Shown here: piece by piece, positions 48,190 to 57,044 of the stretch
Layout: the number at the start of each line of letters is the position of its first letter
Position numbering within the stretch: position 1 is the first letter of the stretch
Assembly (NCBI GenBank): GCA_045546175.1
Contig: JAZQCI010000045.1
Coordinates: 1-64,000, forward strand
Source of the DNA: CAG-791 sp045546175
Lineage (GTDB): Bacteria; Bacillota; Clostridia; Lachnospirales; Lachnospiraceae
Direction of reading: 5' to 3'
Length of the DNA: 64,000 nucleotides
Notes under the pieces: generated by a model
What the model saw: the letters and a program-made list of their open reading frames with translations, nothing else
The model's database searches: none
Told to the model about the DNA's origin: nothing
Made by a program: the position numbers and the translations under genes

Positions 48190-49524
48190 TTAATAATATA
48201 CTGTTCCGATCAGCTCTCTGCCGCTCTCTGCGATCAGGGCGACCTCTTTGCGAATAGCGATGTAATCAGACCGGCCGATCTGTTCCGCAAGGATGACTCC
48301 TGAAAGTTCCTTCAGTCTTCTGAAAGCCTGAGCGTCTTTGTTGAAAGCCGGAACCGCTGAGAATTTCAGGGAATCCTTAACTTCTGCAGCTTTTCCGTTA
48401 AGTTCAGAAGCAAGCCTTTCGATCATTTCATCAGATACAGATCCTACAATACCGATCTCTCCGCCGGCTTTACCTGCCATGCAGTTCTCAATTCTCGCCA
48501 TCATGAAGTCCAGTTTGGCTGCTTCATCAGTTTCCTTATCTGTAAAATCAGCCAGAGTCTTCAGGCCGAATTCACCGTCTATCTCTTCCGGAGAGAGAAC
48601 AACGCCTTTTTGTATGATCATAACGAGCACTGCTGCCAGAGCCAGAATGATGCCGGCCGCAAATCCGACGATTCCGAGCTTGATGCCGTTTTTGAGCATA
48701 TATTTCTTGGAATACTGATCAACGGCTGTGGGTTTTGTAAGGCCATTGCTCTGACTTATTGCGTTGTTCAGCTGTGTCTGAAGCTTCGACAGAGCTTCCT
48801 TCTGCTGGGCCTGGTAGAGCTGTATTTCTGCGTCAAAGACATTTGCGACCCCCTCATTGACCACGGTGAGCGCAAAATTTCCGAGAGGTGCTAATCCCTT
48901 GACTTTCTCATTCAGGATTATGTCGATCAGTTCATCCCGAACTGCTCTGGCCTGCTCCGTATCTTCTCCGTGGACAGTGATCCGCACCACGGATCCTGTG
49001 GCTAACAGCTTGACAGAAATAAGTTCTCTCATAAATTCAGAACTCATTTCATGGTTTTCAGCTACCCTTGTCATCGCTTCGCCGTAACTGACTTCATCGC
49101 TGAGCGCATTCATGATTGAGTTTATAACCGTAGCAGAAAGGGCCGCTTCTCCCGTACTCGTGATCGAAAGCTCGGTAAATGCGCTCGGGCAGCTGGCAAA
49201 GTTCAGATTCATCTTAGGAGAATTATTAATATAATCGATCCTGTCATTTACGCTCTTTTGATAACTGCTGATCGTTTTTTTGTATTGTTCAACTGAACTG
49301 TTATAAGTGTCCAGCTTGGTCTTATATGCTTCATAATCCTTGATCATCTGGTCTTTTTTGGAATGGATCGACAGGATCTTATAGGATCCCAGAAGCGCGC
49401 CGAGAACAATGCCTGCGAGAAGGATCATTTTCCATCTCATCAGAGCGCAGCGAAGGAGCCTCATGAGGCTTACCTGTCTTGTGTTCTCTTCTTCCCTGTA
49501 ATCATAATAGTCTTTCTGTGTCAC
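48190..49524 (-). CDS. Wzz-type polysaccharide chain-length / co-polymerase protein
   Basis: A 444-residue protein with two membrane helices, at about residues 29-51 and 280-305, around a long extracytoplasmic helical part (YKTKLDTYNSSVEQYKKTI). This is the layout of polysaccharide co-polymerases that set chain length in Wzy-dependent pathways. A cytoplasmic C-terminal domain of about 130 residues follows but has no Walker motifs, so it is not itself a tyrosine kinase. GTG at 49524 is chosen as start because AAGGAAAA lies 8 bases upstream; an ATG 39 bases earlier has no site. Confidence 0.82.
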   Translation of the reverse strand: MTQKDYYDYREEENTRQVSLMRLLRCALMRWKMILLAGIVLGALLGSYKILSIHSKKDQMIKDYEAYKTKLDTYNSSVEQYKKTISSYQKSVNDRIDYINNSPKMNLNFASCPSAFTELSITSTGEAALSATVINSIMNALSDEVSYGEAMTRVAENHEMSSEFMRELISVKLLATGSVVRITVHGEDTEQARAVRDELIDIILNEKVKGLAPLGNFALTVVNEGVANVFDAEIQLYQAQQKEALSKLQTQLNNAISQSNGLTKPTAVDQYSKKYMLKNGIKLGIVGFAAGIILALAAVLVMIIQKGVVLSPEEIDGEFGLKTLADFTDKETDEAAKLDFMMARIENCMAGKAGGEIGIVGSVSDEMIERLASELNGKAAEVKDSLKFSAVPAFNKDAQAFRRLKELSGVILAEQIGRSDYIAIRKEVALIAESGRELIGTVYY

Positions 49525-49574
49525 GTCTTTTTCCTTTCCTGCTCTACAGCATTCATGAGTCATGCAATAGTCTG

Positions 49575-50471
49575 TTACTGGGCTGTCGGGACTGCGGTCG
49601 CGATTCCGACTTGTTCCCTGCGATGATCCTTGTTCATCTCCTCGGTCGACAGGTCAAAATACTGCATGCGCTCATTTCCGTCCGAGGCTATATCCCATGT
49701 CAGGTCCGTCTCATGCCATGAGCCGTCCCAGTATACAAGGTTCCATACATGGGCCGCTCCTCCGCTCTCACCGGGGACCACAAGACATCGGATCCCGCAC
49801 CGCGAAAGGAGATATTTATATGCAAGCGCGATCCCGTCGCAGACGCCCCTTCTCCCGGTGATGACATTGTAAGCCGTATGATCCGCTTCAAAGCGGTCGT
49901 CATATACAGCTTCCTCTTCATATTCCGTCTGCGCGGCAAGCTTTTCGTAGATCGCAGCCGCTTTGTCTCTGTCATTTTCTGTCTTTTCGACGCCCCGGAG
50001 AAATTCTGAGGCCGCGTCCTCAAATTCTTCTTTCTGGCTGCCCAGAGCTTCTTCCGATTCCGGCAGAGCTGCCACAGCCACCGCATCAGCGGTCTCTTCC
50101 CCCGTCGACTCACCGCCGGACCTGTATCCGTATGTCCGGCTCAGCCAGAAGACTTCGGGGTGGTCAAACAAAAATCCCTGGTAAACTTCATCGAGCACTC
50201 TCACCGGAATGCTTTTGGTCTCTCCCTGCTCACTGCGGACCGGTACCGGCTCTCCGCTCAGAGGATCCTGTGCGGCGATTCGGAACGCGTCGTAAGCCAT
50301 CTTCCGCTCTTCGTCAAAGTGATCGTAGAACCATTCCTCCGATTGCGAATCAGCCTTTTCTTCGCGGTTCACACCGTCACCGCCTTCGCCCGGCCCGCAC
50401 GCGCCCAGAGATGACACTGCCAGTCCGGCAAGGAGGATCGTCACTGCAATTCGGTGTGCCGCTCCCTTCAT
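49575..50471 (-). CDS. Transglutaminase-like lipoprotein
   Basis: A 298-residue lipoprotein (lipobox LGAC, C25). The C-terminal transglutaminase-core domain has the triad C211 (GRRGVCDGIALAYKYLL), H241 (AAHVWNLVYWDG) and D256 (HETDLTWD). It is anchored outside the cell and could act as protease, amidase or crosslinker; which is unknown. Its start overlaps the wzx stop by 4 bases (ATGA), so it is part of the polysaccharide operon. Confidence 0.87.
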   Translation of the reverse strand: MKGAAHRIAVTILLAGLAVSSLGACGPGEGGDGVNREEKADSQSEEWFYDHFDEERKMAYDAFRIAAQDPLSGEPVPVRSEQGETKSIPVRVLDEVYQGFLFDHPEVFWLSRTYGYRSGGESTGEETADAVAVAALPESEEALGSQKEEFEDAASEFLRGVEKTENDRDKAAAIYEKLAAQTEYEEEAVYDDRFEADHTAYNVITGRRGVCDGIALAYKYLLSRCGIRCLVVPGESGGAAHVWNLVYWDGSWHETDLTWDIASDGNERMQYFDLSTEEMNKDHRREQVGIATAVPTAQ

Positions 50472-51922
50472 GAAGCGCTCCTTTTCTTTTTCAGGATCTT
50501 TCCGAAAACGATCTCCGTGATAAATGTATCGCGCAGCGCGAGGATCATTATGCAGTAAACCGAAAATCCGACCGCCATCTCGACGAGCAGAGCGATCAGG
50601 TCAGAGGCGATGAATCTGTCTATGACCTTGATCACCGCAAACATGATGATTCCTGCGGTGAGCTTTTTCCAGCCTTCACGCAGCAGCGTATCTGCGGTGA
50701 GGTAGCCGTTACAGAACCTGAAATAAAGTACCGTGATCACCAGTTCAGCGATGAGTGACGCCACGATCGCACCGTATCCCCAATAGCGGGGGATCAGAAT
50801 GAGGTTCAGCGTCAGGTTGACGAGCGCGCCGATGATGATGAACTTCGCGCTCAGCTTTCTGTTCCCCGAAGGCGTGTAATACTGCGATCCCAGGCAGTTG
50901 CTGACGCCGATGATAACGACGATCGGACTCATGAGCATCAGCATGACGATGACCCGGTCGTATCCGGGTCCCAGGAATATGGGCACAAACCGCTTCGCGA
51001 CGCCGCTGAGCCCGAAGCAGATGCCGATTCCCATAAACAGGATATAGTTGATGGAATCCCGGATCCTCTCCTTGATCTCATCGTACTTCTCTTCCGCGAA
51101 CAGATAGGCGATCCTCGATCCCAGCACCATATTGAGTGAAGAGAACGTGAGCGCTTTCATCATATTGATGATCTGCATCGTATAGTGATAGAATCCGTTT
51201 TCCGCTTTGTTCTTCGTGATCACACCGATGAGCGTTCTGTCGAGCACCGTATAGACGCTAGTCGCGATCGAAGGCACGAAATAGATCAATGTCTCGCGGA
51301 AATGCCTGCGGAACGTGAGCGTCTTAAAATCAACTTTCTGAACAAAGCGCGGCACATAGAGCCACATGGACAGATTTCCGATCATCGTGGAGGCCGTGAT
51401 GATGATAATGTAAAGCAGCAGGTCATCCGGCTTTTTTACAAAAAGGAACATGAGCACCACGCCAATCAGCTTGCAGGCCGCGTTCTTGGTCACCGTGTAC
51501 TTGAACTGCTCCATCCCGGCAAAAAACCAGGAGATATCGAACATAGTCGAGAACAGTCCCATTGTCAGGACAAGGTAGATCACTTTGTAATGCGTGGTGA
51601 TCGCGATAAAGATGAACCAGATGATAATGCAGACTGTCGAGGTCATGACCGTCATCAGTTCGATCTCCCAGAACAGTTTGCTCCTCATGGCAGCATCATT
51701 TCTTACTCTCGCAATTTCTCTGGCGCCGTAGGTCGCCGTGCCGAGCGCGGCGAACATGGCGAAATAGGTCTGTATGGAATTTGTATAATCGTAAATACCG
51801 CTCTGGTCCGGCCCGAGGACCCTCGCCACGTAGGGAGCTGTAATAATCGGAAGTATGATCAGAAGTACCTGATAGACCGTACTGATCGCGATATTTTTCT
51901 TTAAACTAGGCTGTTCGCTCAA
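50468..51922 (-). CDS. Wzx-type polysaccharide flippase
   Basis: A 484-residue protein of the polysaccharide transporter family with about 12-14 membrane segments. The start LKKNIAISTVYQVLLIILPIITAPYVARVLG is characteristic of this family (first 15 residues or so conserved) and FDISWFFAGMEQFKY matches it too. It would flip lipid-linked repeat units across the membrane. It overlaps wzy by 17 bases upstream and the transglutaminase gene by 4 downstream. Confidence 0.93.
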   Translation of the reverse strand: MSEQPSLKKNIAISTVYQVLLIILPIITAPYVARVLGPDQSGIYDYTNSIQTYFAMFAALGTATYGAREIARVRNDAAMRSKLFWEIELMTVMTSTVCIIIWFIFIAITTHYKVIYLVLTMGLFSTMFDISWFFAGMEQFKYTVTKNAACKLIGVVLMFLFVKKPDDLLLYIIIITASTMIGNLSMWLYVPRFVQKVDFKTLTFRRHFRETLIYFVPSIATSVYTVLDRTLIGVITKNKAENGFYHYTMQIINMMKALTFSSLNMVLGSRIAYLFAEEKYDEIKERIRDSINYILFMGIGICFGLSGVAKRFVPIFLGPGYDRVIVMLMLMSPIVVIIGVSNCLGSQYYTPSGNRKLSAKFIIIGALVNLTLNLILIPRYWGYGAIVASLIAELVITVLYFRFCNGYLTADTLLREGWKKLTAGIIMFAVIKVIDRFIASDLIALLVEMAVGFSVYCIMILALRDTFITEIVFGKILKKKRSAS

Positions 51923-53222
51923 TCTGTTTCCTCTTGCCTGCCTGCTCCCCCGAAAGCAGGCTCATTCTGTATTTTTTCAGTTCCGCTCTCCTCTGCCGGA
52001 CCTTCTTCCTGTTCCATTTCAGAAGGCCGATCGCATACCAGATCGCCAGCAGGCCCGCGTTTTCCGGGACAGAGATCATAAGGTTATTAAATATGGAGTA
52101 AAGCGCCATGCAGAAAAGCCAGATCGCGAGGACCCGGTCATGTTCCAGCAGAGCCGCGTACATGATGACTGAATAAAAGAGGATGATCATGATAAAAACG
52201 ATTAATCCGTAACCGATCAGGTTCTTGATATAACCGCTGTCGATATAGAAATACCGACCATTCGCGCGGTCTGTGTTCTCCTTGATCTGTACGCCCAGCA
52301 GATGAACCCCGTAATCTCTGATCCCCAGAAAGGCCAGGCTGATCCTGAAGTGGAAGAAGTCATCCATTTTCTTCTGCCACGGGATCTGCCAATTGTAATT
52401 CTTGCAGATCAGGTAAGTCACAAGAGCCAATACCGCGTAGCAGGAAGAGAGAATCTTCTTGCCCGTCACGGAATTCGGAATCAGCGGGATCCTGAATTTT
52501 ACAATGATCACATAGAGCGCTATGAAGAGCATTCCGATCACGAACGGAAATGTTGTATCCGTTACTCTGAAGAGCCATACGTTGACGGCCGACAGGAAAA
52601 AGATCAGGGACCAGGGCGCCGTCTTCTGCGCGGCCGCGCGCCCGCCTTTTCCCAGCCTGCGCGGCTCCGTGCTTACATACAGCGCACAGAAAATAATATT
52701 GTTGAAATAGATCGAGGCGTAGGAGACATAATTAAAATTCAGGAATTCCCTTACGCGCCCCTTGTAGACCTCTCTCTCCAGCTGTGTGACCCCGATCAGA
52801 TGAGCCATGACCGGAAGGCCCCATAATACCGCACAGGTCCACAGCGAGACTTTACAGATTCGCCGAAAACTCACATCCCTGGCCGCATAGATCAGGAGCA
52901 GCACCTGGATCAGGGGCATGCCGGTGTTGACCTGCCGCTGTACGACCATAAAAACAGCTGCAGCTGTAATGAATACCGCGGCAGCCCTCATATGCACAGT
53001 TTTTTCACTCAGTACGATCTTCAGGGCAAAAATGAGCATGCAAAAATAGCGAACGGCCGTGAGTAGTCTTCCGCCGAAAAGATCAAGAAAAATGGTCCTG
53101 CTTATATAAAACTGTGCCAACCAAAGTATAAGTCCGATAAAAAAGATGATCTCCTCAGCACTGACTCTGATCCCTCTCATATCGAACTTAATACTGTCTT
53201 GTCGATAATTATTGATTACCAT
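51906..53222 (-). CDS. Wzy-like polysaccharide polymerase
   Basis: A 438-residue polytopic membrane protein with about 10-12 helices and an extended loop containing DFFHFRISLAFLGIRDYGV and YIDSGYIKNLIGYG, a layout usual for O-antigen/capsule polymerases. These proteins are too diverse for motif proof, so the call leans on topology and on the wzx next to it. A basic C-terminal tail is present. It would join repeat units outside the membrane. Confidence 0.78.
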   Translation of the reverse strand: MVINNYRQDSIKFDMRGIRVSAEEIIFFIGLILWLAQFYISRTIFLDLFGGRLLTAVRYFCMLIFALKIVLSEKTVHMRAAAVFITAAAVFMVVQRQVNTGMPLIQVLLLIYAARDVSFRRICKVSLWTCAVLWGLPVMAHLIGVTQLEREVYKGRVREFLNFNYVSYASIYFNNIIFCALYVSTEPRRLGKGGRAAAQKTAPWSLIFFLSAVNVWLFRVTDTTFPFVIGMLFIALYVIIVKFRIPLIPNSVTGKKILSSCYAVLALVTYLICKNYNWQIPWQKKMDDFFHFRISLAFLGIRDYGVHLLGVQIKENTDRANGRYFYIDSGYIKNLIGYGLIVFIMIILFYSVIMYAALLEHDRVLAIWLFCMALYSIFNNLMISVPENAGLLAIWYAIGLLKWNRKKVRQRRAELKKYRMSLLSGEQAGKRKQIERTA

Positions 53223-53256
53223 GTATATCCGTCCTCATGTAATGAATTCTTCCTGA

Positions 53257-54087
53257 TCAGAAGCTCTCATTATATTTCTTATGGAAAAACTTCGCTTTGA
53301 GGAAAGAGACACCCTTCTTGACCCAGTCGACCTTCTCTATATAGACCAGCGGGAGAACTTTGATCGAAGAGGTACTGATCGCACCGGTCTCGATCTGCCT
53401 GTCAAGCCAGACATTGAAGATGATCTCGCTGATCCTTCCGTACAGGCGTCCCTCAAACGCATCCAGCACGCTGTCGTCGATCCTTGTCTCAAGTTCTTCC
53501 AGAATATCAAACAGCCACGTACAGTAAATGTTAAAATGCTCGCGGTCCATGATGATCATATTGAACATATATCCGTGCGTCTGGTCCAGGACCTTGTCAT
53601 AGGATTCCAGATACTCGGGATATCTCTCGGACATGATCGCCCTGGTGGCGTCCAGGTGCTCCGCGTAGTGTGTATGCGCGTAATGGGAATAAAGAGTCTC
53701 TATAAAATAATGCTGCGGCTTTGGGACAAAGACTTCATACTTTCCCAGCATGGGCTGAAGCTCTTTGTAGGTCAGGATCTGGTCGAACATATCCTTTCCC
53801 TTATTTCTGCCGCCGAAATAGCGTCTGTAGTGTACAAGTCCTATATAATCGCTGTCCAGATTCTTCCACGCCCAATAAATCCCGGTGAGTTCGCAGTATC
53901 TGGGGTTCTTGAGAGATATGTTGTCTCCCTCATTGTCCTTCTGATAACCGAAATCAAGGGGATTTCCTTTCGCATCTTTCTTGCCCTCTGCCCCGACATG
54001 AATAGGAAGATAGAGCGGGTCATCGGGCATTCTGTATTTTTTATGTGCTGCTACGACGATCGTAGCTGTCAAAGGTTTATCTGACAT
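53257..54087 (-). CDS. DUF4422 glycosyltransferase-like protein
   Basis: A 276-residue protein of the DUF4422 family: IVVAAHKKYRMP at the start, ENISLKNPRYCELTGIYWAWKN-like NPRYCELTGIYWAW, and YIGLVHYRRYF. The family is found in capsule and O-antigen clusters and is thought to be glycosyltransferase-like (GT-A). ATG at 54087 has TTGGAG upstream. It is the first gene of the locus and the only sugar-transferase candidate in it, so other transferases for this polymer must be encoded elsewhere. Confidence 0.85.
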   Translation of the reverse strand: MSDKPLTATIVVAAHKKYRMPDDPLYLPIHVGAEGKKDAKGNPLDFGYQKDNEGDNISLKNPRYCELTGIYWAWKNLDSDYIGLVHYRRYFGGRNKGKDMFDQILTYKELQPMLGKYEVFVPKPQHYFIETLYSHYAHTHYAEHLDATRAIMSERYPEYLESYDKVLDQTHGYMFNMIIMDREHFNIYCTWLFDILEELETRIDDSVLDAFEGRLYGRISEIIFNVWLDRQIETGAISTSSIKVLPLVYIEKVDWVKKGVSFLKAKFFHKKYNESF

Positions 54088-54162
54088 TTCTGACTCCAAC
54101 GCGGTTTATAGATTACCATTTCAATACTATCATACCAAAGTGCTTTTTTTCAATAACAAGAC

Positions 54163-55206
54163 TTAATAAAAGAAGCAGGCGTCTCCAAATGAAAAAAAGC
54201 GGTATTTCAGCCTGATTGCCTCCTCGTAAGCGCCAAGGACCCTCTCCCGCCCCGCGAAGGCGGAGACCAGCATGACGAGCGTGGATTCCGGGAGGTGGAA
54301 ATTTGTGATCAGGCCGTCCATTACTTTGAACCTATATCCGGGATAGATAAAGATCGACGTATCATCGGCCCCCGTATGAACGATCCCGCTCTCGTCCGCA
54401 GCGCTCTCTACCGTCCTGCACGCCGTAGTTCCGACACAGATCACGCGGTGCCCTTCTTCATGGGTCTTGTTAATGAGCTGCGCCGCCTCTTCCGACACCT
54501 GGTACCACTCCGAATGCATGTGATGGTTTGTCACATCGTCGACCTTGACCGGCCGGAAAGTCCCCAGGCCTACATGCAGCGTCACAAAAGCCGTGTTCAC
54601 GCCCATGGCCCTGATCTCATCGAGAAGTTCCTGCGTGAAATGGAGTCCCGCGGTCGGCGCCGCGGCGCTCCCTTCATATCTGGCATAAACCGTCTGGTAC
54701 ATGTTCTTGTCTTCCAGCTTGTGCGTGATATAAGGCGGCAGCGGCATCTCCCCGAGCCGGTCCAGGACCTCTTCGAAGATTCCCTCGTACTCAAATTTCA
54801 CCAGCCGGTTTCCTTCGTCGAGGATATCGAGGATCACAGCCTTGAGGCTCCCGTCCCCGAAGGTCACCCGCGCGCCGGGCTTCAGTTTCTTTCCGGGCCT
54901 CACCAGCGTCTCCCAGCGGTCGGCTCCGAGGCGCTTTAAGAGCAGGATCTCGACATTCGCGCCGGTATCCTCCTTGGTTCCCAGAAGCCTTGCGGGGATG
55001 ACTTTCGTGTCGTTGAGGACCAGCGTGTCACCGGGGTGCAGGTATTCTTTAATGTCTCTGAAGATCCGATGCTCAATCTCCCCTGTTTCTGTATTCATGA
55101 CAAGAAGCCGGGAAGCCGCCCGGTCCTCGAGAGGGTCCTGCGCGATCAGTTCCTGCGGCAGGTCAAAATAGTAATCCGATGTCTTTAATCCGGTGATCTG
55201 TTCCAT
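54163..55206 (-). CDS. queA: S-adenosylmethionine:tRNA ribosyltransferase-isomerase
   Basis: A 347-residue QueA, which adds the ribosyl part of SAM to preQ1-tRNA in queuosine synthesis. It opens with SDYYFDLPQELIAQDP and has AAPTAGLHFT, VGLGTFRPV and LPESTLVMLV, all family signatures. Length is normal. No tgt or other queuosine gene is in the window. It follows the M18 aminopeptidase after a possible terminator. Confidence 0.97.
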   Translation of the reverse strand: MEQITGLKTSDYYFDLPQELIAQDPLEDRAASRLLVMNTETGEIEHRIFRDIKEYLHPGDTLVLNDTKVIPARLLGTKEDTGANVEILLLKRLGADRWETLVRPGKKLKPGARVTFGDGSLKAVILDILDEGNRLVKFEYEGIFEEVLDRLGEMPLPPYITHKLEDKNMYQTVYARYEGSAAAPTAGLHFTQELLDEIRAMGVNTAFVTLHVGLGTFRPVKVDDVTNHHMHSEWYQVSEEAAQLINKTHEEGHRVICVGTTACRTVESAADESGIVHTGADDTSIFIYPGYRFKVMDGLITNFHLPESTLVMLVSAFAGRERVLGAYEEAIRLKYRFFSFGDACFFY

Positions 55207-55252
55207 TTATATCAACACTTTCCGTAAATGTTCCGCCTGCGCTCAGCGCTCG

Positions 55253-55281
55253 GAAAAAAGGAGAACGGTTCGCCCTTCCTT
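55253..55281 (-). terminator. Terminator after the M18 aminopeptidase gene
   Basis: On the minus strand, AAAGGA and TCCTTT flank an inner GAAC/GTTC pair and a T-run follows (CCTTTTTTCC). It begins right at the stop codon. The stem is imperfect. Confidence 0.5.
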
Positions 55282-56712
55282 TTACTGATTTCTGATAGCA
55301 GCGTTTTTTAAGAATACTTTATAGCCGCGATAGGCCTCATAGACATCCGCCTTGCTGGTCGCCTCCCAAGGGGAATGCATGCTCAGGACGGGAACTCCGC
55401 AGTCGATCACGTTCATTCCGTAGAGAGCCAGGATATACGCGATCGTTCCGCCTCCGCCCACGTCAACCTTGCCAAGCTCTGCCGTCTGCGTGCAGATCTC
55501 TTCTTTGTCAAAGATATCCCGCAGGTGGGCGATATACTCCGCATTGGCGTCATTGGATCCCGACTTGCCGCGGCTCCCCGTAAATTTATTGAAGGCCATG
55601 CCCCTTCCCAAAAAGGCCGCGTTCTTCTTCTCGAAGACGGACGCGTAAGCCGGGTCAAAGGCGGCGCTCACATCCGAGGAGAGCATGCAACTGTTTGCCA
55701 GTGTCCTTCTGAGTGCCAGCTCGCTGTAGCAGCCGCAGAGATTCATGACCTCCGCGACGGCGTTCTCGAAGAACCTGGATCTCATGCCCGTAGCTCCGAC
55801 GCTTCCGATCTCCTCCTTGTCGACCAGAAGTGTGCAGCTCGTTCTCCCCAGGTCATGGGTCTCGATCTGCGCCCTGAAAGAGGGATAAGCGCAGGCTCGG
55901 TCATCCTGGCCGTAGCCCAGGACCATGCTCCTGTCAAATCCGGCGTCCCTCGCCTTGCCGGCCGGCACGATCTCCAGCTCGGCGGACTCGAAGTCGCCCT
56001 CTTCGATCCCGTAGGTCTCGGAGAGGATCTTCAGGATGGCCTTTTTGACCGCCTCCTTGCCGTTCTCCTTGTCCTTCTTTCCCGCTTTTGTGTCAGCGTC
56101 GATCACGACCGGTTTGCTTCCGATGATGAGGTCGAGGGCCTCACCTTCCACGACGGTTGCGGCGTTTTTCTTCATCTGCTCCTGGGACAGGTGGATCAGC
56201 AGGTCGGAGACAAAAAATACAGGCTCGTCCTCATTTTCTCCCACGCGCAGGATCACTGTCTCGCCGCTCTTTTTGACGATCACGCCGTGGATCGCCAGAG
56301 GCAGCGTCACATACTGGTATTTTTTGATGCCGCCGTAATAGTGCGTGTCCAGATAGGCAATCTCGCTGTCCTCATACAGGGGATTCTGCTTGACGTCCAG
56401 GCGGGGAGAATCGATGTGGGCGCCGAGTATGTTCATGCCGTTCTCAAAGGGCTCCGTGCCGATCTCGAAAAGGACGATCGACTTATTCATCCAGACGCTG
56501 TAGACCTTGTCTCCCGCCGAGAGTTTTCTTCCTTCCGAAATAGCTTCGCTCAGCTCAATGTAGCCGTTTTCCTCGGCTTCGTTGACAAACCGGTCAATAC
56601 ACTCCCGCTCCGTCTTTCCGTCATTTAAAAAGCACTTGTAATCGTCTGCGAAATCCATGCAGGACTTCTGCATTCCGAGGTCATAGGTATTCCACGCGTT
56701 GATTCTCTCCAT
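55282..56712 (-). CDS. M18 family aminopeptidase
   Basis: A 476-residue metallo-aminopeptidase of the M18 (aspartyl aminopeptidase) family. Metal ligands and catalytic residues lie in LGAHIDSPRLD, GYGQDDRACAYPSF, DKEEIGSVGATG and the C-terminal SMHSPWEATSKADV. It removes N-terminal residues, usually acidic, from peptides. It is cytoplasmic. An AGGAGAAG site precedes the ATG. A structured transcript region ends about 45 bases upstream. Confidence 0.93.
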   Translation of the reverse strand: MERINAWNTYDLGMQKSCMDFADDYKCFLNDGKTERECIDRFVNEAEENGYIELSEAISEGRKLSAGDKVYSVWMNKSIVLFEIGTEPFENGMNILGAHIDSPRLDVKQNPLYEDSEIAYLDTHYYGGIKKYQYVTLPLAIHGVIVKKSGETVILRVGENEDEPVFFVSDLLIHLSQEQMKKNAATVVEGEALDLIIGSKPVVIDADTKAGKKDKENGKEAVKKAILKILSETYGIEEGDFESAELEIVPAGKARDAGFDRSMVLGYGQDDRACAYPSFRAQIETHDLGRTSCTLLVDKEEIGSVGATGMRSRFFENAVAEVMNLCGCYSELALRRTLANSCMLSSDVSAAFDPAYASVFEKKNAAFLGRGMAFNKFTGSRGKSGSNDANAEYIAHLRDIFDKEEICTQTAELGKVDVGGGGTIAYILALYGMNVIDCGVPVLSMHSPWEATSKADVYEAYRGYKVFLKNAAIRNQ

Positions 56713-56756
56713 AATCTTCTCCTCACTGCTGTAATTGCTTGTATCGCTGTATAGCC

Positions 56757-57003
56757 ATAAAGAAGTGCATCTTCATACGGTTGTATAAGATGCACTGTCA
56801 CTCATTGCATAATAATACCTGAAACGCCGTCTTCCGTATTTTGACTCCTAGCACGCATGCCAGGTGGGTGTCCGCAGCTCAGACCTTTGCCTTCCACTGG
56901 CAGCGCCAAAAGCGCCGGAGGCATGACAGCCGTAAGAGCAATGTAAGATTCCCGTTTAAAGTAATTGTAGGTTCAAAATAACGGAAATGTTGGCCTTTCA
57001 GGC
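56757..57003 (-). ncRNA. Probable structured non-coding RNA, possibly 6S RNA
   Basis: The 332-base gap between pepP and the M18 gene has its own strong promoter, no open frame, and a terminator-like end. Minus-strand segments at 56970-56987 and 56831-56848 pair over about 15 bases (TTCCGT-TATTTTGA with TCAAAATA-CGGAA). Further in, CATGCC pairs with GGCATG around a roughly 60-base distal part. A long hairpin at 56764-56796 (AGTGCATCTT/AAGATGCACT with an inner ATAC/GTAT) ends it. One long rod with internal bulges resembles 6S RNA, but I cannot confirm that. It could also be a leader of the M18 gene. Confidence 0.6.
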
Positions 57004-57009
57004 AAATTC

Positions 57010-57038
57010 ATTATATCACATTATTTCGGTCTGTACAA
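57010..57038 (-). promoter_or_regulatory. Promoter of the intergenic RNA at 56757-57003
   Basis: TTGTAC (57033-57038), 17 bases, perfect TATAAT (57010-57015) on the minus strand. The whole promoter sits in the 35 bases after the pepP stop codon. Confidence 0.82.
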
Positions 57039-57044
57039 TCTGCA

